A DNA stretch of 64,000 nt, from contig OZ252053.1 in NCBI GenBank assembly GCA_965247965.1, positions 1,302,001 to 1,366,000 of the forward strand, in the 5' to 3' direction. The notes under the pieces are model-generated. The model saw only the letters and a program-made list of their open reading frames with translations. It did not search any database and was not told where the DNA came from. The stretch comes from UBA7328 sp965247965. GTDB taxonomy: Bacteria > Bacteroidota > Bacteroidia > Chitinophagales > Saprospiraceae. The translations under genes were made by a program, and so were the position numbers. Of this stretch, positions 9,276 through 17,426 are shown piece by piece; position 1 is the first letter of the stretch, and the number at the start of each line of letters is the position of its first letter.

Positions 9276-9484
9276 CTTCTGCGAAGTTCTTCTATCACTT
9301 CATGAGCCGGCCGGGTTTTCATTTCACCCGCCTCAAGTGCTCTTTCACGACGCTCTATCTCTTCCCACCATTCGGCACTAATTTCGGGCTCTTTTTGGGG
9401 AAGGCTCATGATATAAAGTAGGATATCATTTCGATCCTTTTCGGATAATTTTGATATGTTCTCTTTAATTTCTGTGGTGCTCAT
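9272..9484 (-). CDS. Addiction-module antitoxin (unstable antitoxin family)
   Basis: 70 residues, helical and acidic, with the typical composition of Unstab_antitox (PF09720-like) proteins: MSTTEIKENISKLSEKDRND, a WWEEIERRERAL segment near residue 39 and HEVIEELRRS at the end. Such proteins neutralise RelE/ParE toxins and autoregulate their operon. Only a 23-codon toxin-like scrap follows, so it looks like an orphan antitoxin. Confidence 0.7.
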   Translation of the reverse strand: MSTTEIKENISKLSEKDRNDILLYIMSLPQKEPEISAEWWEEIERRERALEAGEMKTRPAHEVIEELRRS

Positions 9485-9628
9485 AATACTAAGTTACTTC
9501 TTTAATCAAACATTTGGCTAAACCAATTTTAGCTAGCTGAGAATTTTCTGCTGGATTCCAGCAACCAACAACAAGCAACAAACAACTAACCGCAACTATT
9601 CCTAAATTGCCCATGTTTAAACAACAAC

Positions 9629-10858
9629 ATGATCTTCAACTTAGCCTGGCGAAACATCTGGCGCAATAAACGGCGCACACTGATCACAATAGCAGCAGTC
9701 GCTTTCGCTGTTTTTATGTCCGCATTTATGCGGTCGTTTCAGAAGGGTGTGTGGGATATGGTGGTCGATGGCGCTGTGAATGTCTACTACGGCTATGCGC
9801 AAATTCATGGAAATGGATATTGGGAAGACCAAAGTCTTGAAAATGCAATTGCTTATGAAGATCGTCTCAAAGAAATCCCAAATCAAATTGAGGAAATCAA
9901 CAGCCTTGTCCCACGCATTGAGTCATTTGCACTAGCCTCCGAAGGAGATTTGACATCGGGTGTTTTGGTTTTGGGCATCTCTCCGGAACTCGAGGATGCG
10001 ATGACTGAAGTTTCGAAAAGGCTTGTTGAAGGAGAGTTTCTACAAGAAGACGACGATGCTGTTATAGCAGCCAGCGGATTAGTGGAAAAACTAGGCCTTG
10101 AACTGAATGATACACTCATCCTTATCTCTCAGGGGTACCATGGTGTCAACGCAGCTGGGAAATTTCCAATTAAAGGAATTTTCGAATTTGCAATGCCTGA
10201 TTTAAACAAGCGGCTGCTACTGATGCCTTTGCTTCGAGCCCAATCGTTCTACGGCGCAGAAGGATTAGTAACTACCCTTGCGGTGGACATGGACGACCGG
10301 AAGGATCTACCCGAAGTCATGCCTAAGTTGGCATCGCTCCTACTGCCGGAAGAAGAATACGAGTTAATGGCATGGCAGGAACTCATTCCCGAATTAGTCG
10401 AAGCGCGCCAGGTGGATGAAGCAGGTGGAGTTATCATTTTAGGCATCCTGTACTTGCTCATAGCTTTTGCGATTTTTGGTACTATCCTGATGATGACCAA
10501 AGAGCGGAGTTATGAATTTGGGGTGTTGACGGCCATTGGCATGAATCGGTGGAAATTGTTTTATGCGGTATGGCTGGAGACGATCATGTTAGGATTGGTA
10601 GGGGCGATTTGCGGCATTTTGATCAGCATTCCCGTGATCTATTATTTCAATATCAATCCCATTCCCGTTTCGGCTATAGCAGAAGGTTCGGCGGATGCGT
10701 ATGAAAAATTTGGGATACAGGGATTTTTGCCAACGGCATTTGAGTTCAAGATTTTTGCGAATCAGGCGGTGATTATTTTTATTGTTACTTCCCTATTGGC
10801 TGTTTATCCGTTGATTAATATTATGAAGTTGCAGCCTGTGAATGCGATGCGTGATTAA
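9629..10858 (+). CDS. ABC transporter permease, FtsX/LolE type
   Basis: 409 residues. Layout is FtsX/MacB-like: N-terminal transmembrane helix (NLAWRNIWRNKRRTLITIAA then VAFAVFMSAFMRSF), a large periplasmic domain (about residues 45-265), then three transmembrane helices (about 270-295, 315-340, 375-400), with the typical MMTKERSYEFGVLTAIGMNR loop and the end LQPVNAMRD. It would need a cytoplasmic ATPase that is not in the window downstream, where a group II intron remnant and IS21 follow. The upstream LolA-like gene suggests a role in envelope lipid or lipoprotein transport. Confidence 0.87.
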   Translation: MIFNLAWRNIWRNKRRTLITIAAVAFAVFMSAFMRSFQKGVWDMVVDGAVNVYYGYAQIHGNGYWEDQSLENAIAYEDRLKEIPNQIEEINSLVPRIESFALASEGDLTSGVLVLGISPELEDAMTEVSKRLVEGEFLQEDDDAVIAASGLVEKLGLELNDTLILISQGYHGVNAAGKFPIKGIFEFAMPDLNKRLLLMPLLRAQSFYGAEGLVTTLAVDMDDRKDLPEVMPKLASLLLPEEEYELMAWQELIPELVEARQVDEAGGVIILGILYLLIAFAIFGTILMMTKERSYEFGVLTAIGMNRWKLFYAVWLETIMLGLVGAICGILISIPVIYYFNINPIPVSAIAEGSADAYEKFGIQGFLPTAFEFKIFANQAVIIFIVTSLLAVYPLINIMKLQPVNAMRD

Positions 10859-10896
10859 ACGGCTTTGGGGTTTGCCTTCGGCAGATAAAGGGCCAG

Positions 10897-10985
10897 TAGA
10901 GTAGAATGAAGCGAAAGAACAAATCCACTTCGCTTCACCCCCTCATCAAACCGTACGTGCGGTTTTCCCGCATACGGCTTTCCTG
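10897..10985 (-). ncRNA. 3' end of a group II intron (domains V and VI)
   Basis: Minus strand reads AAGCCGTATGCGGGAAAACC then GCACGTACGGTTT, the conserved domain V hairpin with its AGC triad (10948-10981). Next comes a bulged domain VI-like hairpin, TGAAGCGAA ... TTCGCTTCA, ending near TCTACTCTAC. The reverse-transcriptase remnant at 10998-11217 lies just upstream on the same strand. Only the 3' part of the intron is left; IS21 has replaced the rest. Confidence 0.75.
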
Positions 10986-10997
10986 AACAGTTTCGTC

Positions 10998-11217
10998 TCA
11001 CAGTATTCGCGGTGTCAGCCCGGATGACTTGTATGGATTGACCATACCATGTCTCAATAATAATTCAAATGCCTGTGAACCAGACAGGCGACTCCTTCGC
11101 TGACTTTTCCGATTATAGTAACGGTATAGCCTACCTTTCAGATACCACATTAGTTCTTTCCTGACCATCTGAGTGTAGCTTAATCCTCTTACATCATAGT
11201 AGTTCAGCCAACCCATC
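10998..11217 (-). pseudogene. Group II intron reverse transcriptase/maturase, C-terminal fragment
   Basis: The last ~72 residues of a group II intron protein: GWLNYYDVRGLSYTQMVRKE and YRYYNRKSQRRSRLSG match the maturase (domain X/GIIM) end, closing with NPYKSSGLTPRIL. The frame starts abruptly at the end of IS21 (11218), so catalytic reverse transcriptase motifs are missing. The open frame extends a little into IS21 by chance. The intron 3' RNA domains follow immediately. Confidence 0.8.
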
Positions 11218-11330
11218 TGTAGATTACGGTTGAAAACTGAGCCAGAATTCGGTTGAAAAGTGAGCCAGTTGAGAGAGGCGAAGTTATGCATTTTGATGAA
11301 AGAATAACCATTAATATTTTTTGAGAGAAA

Positions 11331-12089
11331 TTAAAGTTGTTGATTAAGTTTTTCTGATTCTTTGACTCTGAAGGATTTTCCATTCATGTTGACCAGGATG
11401 GCTTTATGGGTGAGTCGGTCAACTATGGCAGCAGTGAGAACTTCATCACCAAATATTTCTGTCCACCGATCAAAACTCAGGTTGGTTGTGATAATGGTTG
11501 ACTTTCTACCAGCTCTGAGGCTAAGATGAGTAAAAAGTAATTCTGCAGCCTCTTTGTCAAAGGACACATAACCGAACTCGTCACACACGACCAGATCGTA
11601 TTTTTCAAAACGAGATTCCAGGGTACGGAGCATTTTGTGAGACCTGGCTTCGTTGATTTGGGTTATCAGCCTGGGAATGGCAGTAAACAAGACAGTGAAA
11701 TCGAGTGTGCAGGCTTTGATGGCCAGGCCAATAGCGATGTGTGTTTTACCGGTACCGGGATTACCAGCCAGGATGAGATTTTGTCCATCTTTTATAAAAT
11801 CGAGACGTTCGAGAGTAGCCAGTTTGTTTTGTGCATCATTGGGGAGTTCAGATTTGATCAGATCGTGGATTTGTTTTTTATACGGGAATCCGGCTCTTCG
11901 GATACGCTGTTTTTTTCTCCGGATGAGCCGCCCGTCATATTCGGTGATCATAAGATCGAGCAAGTAGCGTTCAAAAGAATGATTGCTTTTAGCAGCACTT
12001 TTTGCCTGTTCGGCGTACTCTGTTCTGAATGCAGGCAGCCTAAGCAGACGTGAGTAATAATCAATTTGTTGTTCCATTTTTGCTTGCAT
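11331..12089 (-). CDS. istB: IS21 helper ATPase IstB
   Basis: 252 residues, DnaA/DnaC-type AAA+ ATPase. Walker A GNPGTGKTHIA near residue 108 and Walker B DLVVCDEFGY near 165; sensor region STIITTNLSFDRW near 195. IstB assembles on DNA and directs the IstA transposase to its target. It lies 19 bases after istA. The gene itself looks intact, but istA is broken. Confidence 0.95.
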   Translation of the reverse strand: MQAKMEQQIDYYSRLLRLPAFRTEYAEQAKSAAKSNHSFERYLLDLMITEYDGRLIRRKKQRIRRAGFPYKKQIHDLIKSELPNDAQNKLATLERLDFIKDGQNLILAGNPGTGKTHIAIGLAIKACTLDFTVLFTAIPRLITQINEARSHKMLRTLESRFEKYDLVVCDEFGYVSFDKEAAELLFTHLSLRAGRKSTIITTNLSFDRWTEIFGDEVLTAAIVDRLTHKAILVNMNGKSFRVKESEKLNQQL

Positions 12090-12108
12090 TGTTGAGATTT
12101 TATTCGAA

Positions 12109-13702
12109 TTAAAAAATAGCCTGTATGTCTTGAAGTTGTTTTACACAATTAAGACTTATCTGTTCAGTCAAAGGGCTCGGGATGGTGAGTGCCTGAGCCT
12201 CGTTTTTCTTTTTCATCAGGGCTTGTACCATAAAGATGATTTTGTCACTGGTCAGGGGAGAGTTCAAAGTAGTTTTTAGACATTGATCAACTGCGGAGGT
12301 TATTATTGAGGTAGATAAATGATGTTTGGTGGCGTAACTAATCACGTCAATAAATACCTTGGGTTGATCTGAAAAATATTGTTTGTAAAGTGCGATCAAA
12401 TCGGTATCAGCCTGAAGAAAGGCTTCGCTGTTTGACAAAGCACCAGGCTTTACGGCTAATGTCTTCAGATAGTGCTCTATTTTAATGAACCATTGATACT
12501 TACAGTGTCTTCTCTGATGAATGTCCACTACATCGCCATTTTTATCATAAATGTGAATGTGCAAAGGGTAAATTTTCACATCCACTATGGGGCCGCGCAA
12601 GTTTTCAGGAATAGAATAGTGATTGGTATCAACCGAGATGGTGTGATACTTGTCTACTCTTAATGTCTGGATCAGGGCGGTATCATAGGCTGAAACAGGC
12701 AGAACTGTCATATGAATTTTCTCCTCGCACACACGTTCAGCGAATGTTTTAGACTCACCTTTTGATTTTCTATTGTTAAGTCTGATCAGTTTTTGCTTCA
12801 GGTGTCGATTAGCCGAATCGAGGTCGATAAACTCATCATTTTGAGCAAAGGCTTTGCGGCGCACATATTCAACACTTCGCTCTACACGTCCCTTTTCATT
12901 GGCTCTATACACATTGCAAAAACGAATATCAAATTGATAGTATGTGCTGATTTTAAGTAGATCATCTGTAGGTTTCTTACCTGCCCGTTCGGTAGACGGG
13001 TCTGCATTTCGCATGGTAAATCTTGCTACTGCTGTACGCATATTGTCGTACACTATCTGTGATGGCACACCACCAATGTGGCTCAGATAGTGTACATGAG
13101 CGTGCAAGAAACTGATCATAACTCGTGCCGCGTCACGCGGTATCCTGGCGGTAGTAAAGACGAGCCCATCGGTAATTGCTGTACCCATTGGTAAATACAG
13201 CCAGCATCAATCTTTTCTGTTTTCCCTCTATTGTCAATTTAACTTCTGCCCAATCAAACTCACTGTTTTGCCCTGGGTCAATGTGCTGGCGTATGAAAAT
13301 CTCCTGACCTTTTCTCAAGTGCTGTTTTACATATTCACATACCGTAGTATAGCTGATTTCAAAACCATCGGCGATCAGTGCCTCGTGCATGTCTATACGC
13401 CGCATGCATTGTTTGGCCAAACCCGAACAATGTTTGCGCTCATTATCTTTAACAAACTGATCTATCCTGGTTCGTATCTGTTGGGTAAGTTTGCGTTTGG
13501 TACGAGAAGAACAATCGTACCGAGGTGGATCCAAAATGCCTTTAGAAGAACGGTCCTGCAAAGAACGATTCTTCTCATATTCATCAATATACTTCTTGAC
13601 TGTATTGCGCGATAATCCCAGATCCTTACTGATCTTTCGTTGGGATATTCCCTGATCAAAATAGCGCAGAATAATATCTTGTTTTTGTAGCATAGTTATC
13701 AT
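12109..13702 (-). pseudogene. istA: IS21 transposase IstA, disrupted by a 22-bp insertion
   Basis: N-terminal part has HTH sequences (QDIILRYFDQGISQRKISKD, LGLSRNTVKKYIDEY) and the start of the DDE domain (NSEFDWAEVKL), then breaks at RLYYRQD. The continuation ISFLHAHVHYLSHIGGVPSQ, IVYDNMRTAVARF follows in another frame. Deleting 22 bases at 13121-13142 gives RLYYRQDMISFLHAHVHYL, a normal IS21 sequence. So the frame was lost through insertion of the short element at 13119-13142. As it stands no full transposase can be made. Confidence 0.9.
13119..13142 (-). repeat. 22-bp TA-flanked insertion sequence, copy 1 (in istA)
   Basis: On the minus strand: TA, then CCGCGTGACGCGGCACGAGT, then TA. One base differs (G for A in the palindrome centre) from the other three copies. 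The inverted repeat CCGCG ... CGCGG can form a hairpin. Removing the 20-mer plus one TA repairs istA. Confidence 0.9.
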
Positions 13703-13805
13703 GTTTAATAGTGCAAAACATATGATGGTTATGCATCATATCTGCCATGATAACTGGCTCAGTTTTCAATTGGAATTCTGGCTCAGTTTTCAACCGTAAT
13801 CTACA

Positions 13806-14315
13806 GAAGTTCTTCAATTTGGGCCAGATGTTGTGGTGTGAGTTTAGTGATACACCACATTTTTTTCAAATGAGGTCTAAGTTCGTTTTTTTTAGAATTT
13901 CACCAATTGATGTGTGTGAAATACTTCCTTTTTCAACATAATCTAACTCTACCGCTTTATCTGCAAGTAATCGCAAAGTCCATCGAATACGACCATCAGG
14001 GGTATCTGTGCATGCCAAAGCTGTGATCTTGGCACGATCCTTCCCTAATATTGTCTTTGGCCTTCCTGGTCGTGGTTTATCATATATAGCAGCTTCTAGG
14101 CCGGATTGCTTATAAGTTCTCAAAATATTATGAACCGTTGATTTAGATCTATTCACCGAATTAACAATCTCATCTGTATTTTTACCCCGGTGATTGAGCA
14201 ATAGAATTTGTGCTCTTGCCAAACAACGAGACGAGTGCTCTCCCTTGTTCAACATCTTTGTAATAAAAGCAATTTCTGAATTAGAAATTTTAATAAATTC
14301 ATGTTTGCGTGCCAT
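13806..14315 (-). pseudogene. IS630-family transposase remnant
   Basis: First reading frame (149 codons) holds the N-terminal HTH domain: SRCLARAQILLLNHRGKNTD, STVHNILRTYKQSG, KPRPGRPKTILG and RIRWTLRLLADKAVELDYVE. After an A-run the normal continuation is visible in another frame (RPHLKKMWCITKLTPQHLAQ then IEELL), cut off exactly at the IS21 end. The DDE catalytic half is gone. It is related in layout to the complete IS630 at 51378 but is a different element. Confidence 0.85.
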
Positions 14316-14386
14316 AAGTTTTCGTCATTAGTTATGCACGCAAACATATTAAAAATAATTGTAATATTTTATTTTACAGAGCACTA

Positions 14387-14548
14387 GTGCACCAAGCACT
14401 AAATCCTGACCCCCATAAACTTGTTCTTTTTCTTCTGCTCGGCGTTGGAAAAATCCTCATTATGCTTAGGCATAACTCCGGTTTTCCCGCCTTGATCAGA
14501 AGAAAAATAACTTTGTCTATGGGGTTCATTACTTAATGCTTGGTACAC
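14387..14548. mobile_element. 162-bp MITE with the ends of the 27.7-kb IS
   Basis: Terminal inverted repeats GTGCACCAAGCACTAAAT (left) and GTGTACCAAGCATTAAGTAA (right, reverse strand), each bordered by TA (14385-14386 and 14549-14550). The ends and the next ~50 bases (CTTGTTCTTTTTC, GCGTTGGA) match the left end of the IS at 27711, whose ends start GTGCACCAACCACTAAAT. This is best read as a non-autonomous derivative of that IS with a TA target duplication. No coding sequence inside. Confidence 0.8.
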
Positions 14549-14652
14549 TAGTTAATACCAAGCTTTGGTGATGCCAAACATTAAAAGCAGCACCGCGAGA
14601 TTCAGATTATCATTGAAAAAGCATTCAAGCTGAAAAGTAAAATAAAAAAACC

Positions 14653-14660
14653 TACCTTCG
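14653..14660 (+). promoter_or_regulatory. Candidate -7 box for rpsO
   Basis: TACCTTCG, close to the Bacteroidetes -7 consensus TAnnTTTG, about 50 bases before the rpsO start. The same octamer precedes pnp. No convincing -33 TTG is positioned at the usual spacing. Confidence 0.45.
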
Positions 14661-14709
14661 CGGCGCTAAATTTCGATTTCCGTAATTGTCTTTTGGTAAA
14701 AAATAAAAA

Positions 14710-14985
14710 ATGGCAGAATATCTCACAAAAGAAAAAGTTGAAGAAATTTTCACTGAACATAGCGGTTCATCAAAGAACACAGGTTCAGTTGAGGGACAAA
14801 TAGCACTTTACACCTTCAGAATAAATAGCCTATCACAACATTTGAATGAAAACAAAAAAGACCACTCTTGTAGGCGATCTTTACTTACCTTAGTGGGGAA
14901 AAGAAAGAATTTATTAAAATATTTAGCGAAAAAGGACATTCAGAAGTACAGAGATCTGATTGAAAAACTGGGCTTAAGGAAGTAA
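14710..14985 (+). CDS. rpsO: 30S ribosomal protein S15
   Basis: 91 residues, standard length. Conserved S15 features: GSVEGQIALYTFRINSLSQH, then NKKDHSCRRSLLTLVGKRKN with the invariant KKDHS near residue 49, and LLKYLAKKDIQKY. S15 binds 16S rRNA and starts assembly of the 30S platform. It precedes pnp, the widely conserved rpsO-pnp order. The Cys in HSCRR replaces the usual Thr. Confidence 0.97.
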   Translation: MAEYLTKEKVEEIFTEHSGSSKNTGSVEGQIALYTFRINSLSQHLNENKKDHSCRRSLLTLVGKRKNLLKYLAKKDIQKYRDLIEKLGLRK

Positions 14986-14991
14986 GCCTTT

Positions 14992-15013
14992 CAAAATTCG
15001 TATTCGAATTTTG
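14992..15013 (+). terminator. Perfect 9-bp stem-loop between rpsO and pnp
   Basis: CAAAATTCG, loop TATT, CGAATTTTG, seven bases past the rpsO stop. There is no U-run after the stem, so it may act as an mRNA processing or stability signal in the rpsO-pnp gap rather than as a true terminator. Confidence 0.45.
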
Positions 15014-15080
15014 GGCAAGAAAAGCCTCCACTCTCCAAATCGTACAGAAGAAACATATTAAGAGAAATTATAATATTTCT

Positions 15081-15088
15081 TACCTTCG
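15081..15088 (+). promoter_or_regulatory. Candidate -7 box for pnp
   Basis: TACCTTCG ahead of the pnp start at 15109, identical to the octamer before rpsO. It leaves only about 20 bases for the 5' leader, typical of Bacteroidota promoters. Confidence 0.5.
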
Positions 15089-15108
15089 CTGATCTTAAAA
15101 TTTATTAG

Positions 15109-17247
15109 ATGGGTTCGATTAAACCTATTAGCATTTCCTTTGATTTGCCGTCAGGGGAGACAGTGACTATTGAGACGGGCAAACTAGCCACTCAAGCACA
15201 TGGATCGTGTGTGGTGAAGGTGGGTAAGATGATGGTTTTCGCTTCAGTAGTTTCTAACAAAGAGGCCAAAGAAGGTCAGCCATTTTTCCCGCTATCGGTG
15301 GATTACCAGGAGAAATTTGCTGCGGCAGGTAAAATCCCAGGCAACTTTTTCAGGAGAGAAGCTCGTCTCAACGATTATGAAATTTTAATATGCCGTTTGG
15401 TAGACCGTGCTCTTCGACCTCTGTTTCCCGACGGATATATGAATGAAACCCAAGTAATCATTAATCTCATTTCCGCTGACAACGACTTCACTCCGGATGC
15501 CTACGCTGCTCTAGCCGCATCCACGGCTTTGGCTGTCTCAGATATTCCATGGGCGGGGCCGATTTCAGAAGTTAGAGTAGCTAAAGTAAATGGTTCATAT
15601 ATTGTTAATCCTAAGAGATCCGACCTCGATAAAGCAAGCCTGAACATCATTATCGCTGCCACAATGCAAGATGTAATGATGGTAGAAGGCGAAGCGAACG
15701 AATGCCAGGAATCAGAGCTTGTCGAAGCGATAAAGACAGGTCACGAATTCATTAAAAAACAATGCCAGGCTCAGCTCGATCTCGCGCAAATGGTCGGAGA
15801 TAAAGCGACGATCAAAAGAGAACTGCCCGAAATCGAAGAAGATGAAGAGCTAAAAAAATATATTGAAAAAGAGTGCAAGGATGAGATTCTAAAAGTTTCG
15901 AGAGGCGCTCTGGATAAAGCGACTCGCAATGACTCCTTTTCGGAAATCAAGGAGGCTGTAGAAGAAAAACTTTTAGAGGAAAAGGGCGAAGAATATGTAG
16001 AAGAGGCAGGCGAATTGATCGGAGCGTATTTTGATAAATTGAAAAAGGAGTCTATCCGCAATATGGTATTGGATGAGAAAGTAAGGCTGGATGGCCGAAA
16101 ATATGATGAAGTCAGGGATATATGGACAGAGGTGGAATATCTTCCATCGGCGCACGGATCGGCCATATTCACAAGAGGGGAGACGCAAGCGCTCACTTCG
16201 GTCACTTTAGGTACAAAGTTGGACCAACTACTGATCGATACGGCACTTGACCTTTACCATGAGAAATTTATTCTGCACTATAACTTCCCGGCCTTGAGTG
16301 TAGGCGAAGTCAGGCCCATGCGCGGGCCGGGTCGAAGAGAAGTTGGTCATGCAAATCTGGCCGGTAGATCGATAAAAAAAATGTTACCGGATGACCTACC
16401 GTATACAATTAGAATTGTATCGGATATTTTAGAGTCCAACGGATCTTCGTCGATGGCTACGGTTTGCGCAGGTTCGCTAGCGCTTATGGATTCCGGAATC
16501 CAATTGAAAAGTCCAATCTCGGGAATTGCTATGGGCATGATCGCAGAAGGGGAGAAGGTCGCAGTGTTATCGGACATTCTTGGTGATGAAGATGCTTTAG
16601 GAGATATGGACTTCAAGGTGACAGGTACGGAAAAAGGTATATGTGCATGCCAAATGGATATTAAGATTGACGGCCTGCCCTACGAGACACTCGAAAAAGC
16701 GCTCATGCAAGCCAAAGACGGAAGAATTCATATACTGAATGAAATGGCCAAAACAATAAGCAAACCGAACGCCGAACTTAAAGAACACGCTCCTCGCGTT
16801 ATAGAGTTTAGCATTGATAAAAACTTTATTGGCGCTGTCATCGGCCCTGGAGGAAAAATCATTCAGGAAATCCAAGAGGTTACTGGAGTCAAGGTCACCA
16901 TCGAGGAAGTCGAAGAAAGAGGAGTGGTCAGTATTTTCTCAACCGATAAAAAAGGAATCGATGAAGCCAAAACCTGGATCGATCGCATCACGTACGAACC
17001 TTCTGTGGGTGACGAAGTAGAAGCTACCGTGGCGTCCATTATGCCGTACGGTATGTTTGTTGACTTTAATGGAAGAAGTGGGCTAGTCCATATCTCTGAA
17101 GTTTCACATTCGCGGATCGAAAAAATGGACGGACTTTTCCGTGAGGGAGACGCTGTCAAAGTAAAAATTATCGGAGTAGACGAACGATCAGGTAAATTGC
17201 GGTTATCAAGGAAGGCACTGCTGCCTAAGCCGGAGAGAAAAGGTTAA
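15109..17247 (+). CDS. pnp: Polyribonucleotide nucleotidyltransferase (PNPase)
   Basis: 712 residues, full length. Phosphorolytic 3'-5' exoribonuclease of mRNA turnover. Two RNase PH domains (about 20-150 and 325-460: PLSVDYQEKFAAAGKIPGNF, RGETQALTSVTLGTKLDQ, MRGPGRREVGHANLAGRS, SSMATVCAGSLALMDSG) are separated by a helical domain. A KH domain (IGAVIGPGGKIIQEIQEVTG) and an S1 domain (VGDEVEATVASIMPYGMFVD) complete it. It follows rpsO with its own promoter candidate. No sign of disruption, although an IS1634 element sits just downstream. Confidence 0.97.
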   Translation: MGSIKPISISFDLPSGETVTIETGKLATQAHGSCVVKVGKMMVFASVVSNKEAKEGQPFFPLSVDYQEKFAAAGKIPGNFFRREARLNDYEILICRLVDRALRPLFPDGYMNETQVIINLISADNDFTPDAYAALAASTALAVSDIPWAGPISEVRVAKVNGSYIVNPKRSDLDKASLNIIIAATMQDVMMVEGEANECQESELVEAIKTGHEFIKKQCQAQLDLAQMVGDKATIKRELPEIEEDEELKKYIEKECKDEILKVSRGALDKATRNDSFSEIKEAVEEKLLEEKGEEYVEEAGELIGAYFDKLKKESIRNMVLDEKVRLDGRKYDEVRDIWTEVEYLPSAHGSAIFTRGETQALTSVTLGTKLDQLLIDTALDLYHEKFILHYNFPALSVGEVRPMRGPGRREVGHANLAGRSIKKMLPDDLPYTIRIVSDILESNGSSSMATVCAGSLALMDSGIQLKSPISGIAMGMIAEGEKVAVLSDILGDEDALGDMDFKVTGTEKGICACQMDIKIDGLPYETLEKALMQAKDGRIHILNEMAKTISKPNAELKEHAPRVIEFSIDKNFIGAVIGPGGKIIQEIQEVTGVKVTIEEVEERGVVSIFSTDKKGIDEAKTWIDRITYEPSVGDEVEATVASIMPYGMFVDFNGRSGLVHISEVSHSRIEKMDGLFREGDAVKVKIIGVDERSGKLRLSRKALLPKPERKG

Positions 17248-17369
17248 CCCGAATACACAAATTCTCAATCAATAGGGCGTCAATTTCTGAAGAATAGCTG
17301 ACACATTTATGCCTTTCTCAAGGCTTGGTAAGCTTTTTGCTCGTATTCAATAGCCTGATCATTAAAAAC
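17248..17369. other. pnp-rpoD intergenic region, left part
   Basis: Non-coding DNA after pnp and before the first copy of the long direct repeat around the IS1634 element. No strong terminator with a U-run is apparent. Confidence 0.4.
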
Positions 17370-17426
17370 CTAAAATAAGTTGGAACTTTTTCTGTTCTTG
17401 AAACGTACTACTTATAGTATTTTTTC
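17370..17426 (+). repeat. 57-bp direct repeat flanking IS1634, left copy
   Basis: Identical by eye to 19345-19401. It carries GTTGGAACTTTTTC and CTTGAAACG followed by TATTTTTT, a plausible -33/-7 pair. The only sensible source is duplication of the target when IS1634 inserted: the family is known for long, variable-length target duplications. The copy here lies ahead of the transposase gene and may drive it. Confidence 0.88.

Larger units (their letters stand above)
11218..13805 (-). mobile_element. IS21-family element with mismatched flanks
   Basis: Ends are inverted repeats starting TGTAGATTACGGTTGAAAAC (left, and reverse strand of the right end), each followed by internal GAAAACTGAGCCAG copies, as usual for IS21's multiple end repeats. 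It carries istA and istB in standard order. No target duplication is seen: the left flank ends CCCATC inside a group II intron gene, the right flank begins GAAGTT inside an IS630 transposase. The two sides therefore come from different loci. Confidence 0.88.

Noticed and set aside
15771..16205. Long frames antisense to pnp
   Set aside because: Serine-rich shadow translation of a well-conserved gene.
17370..17426. 57-bp repeats as part of the IS1634 ends
   Set aside because: They are in direct, not inverted, orientation and the inverted ends (TTTGACACTTAA) lie inside them.
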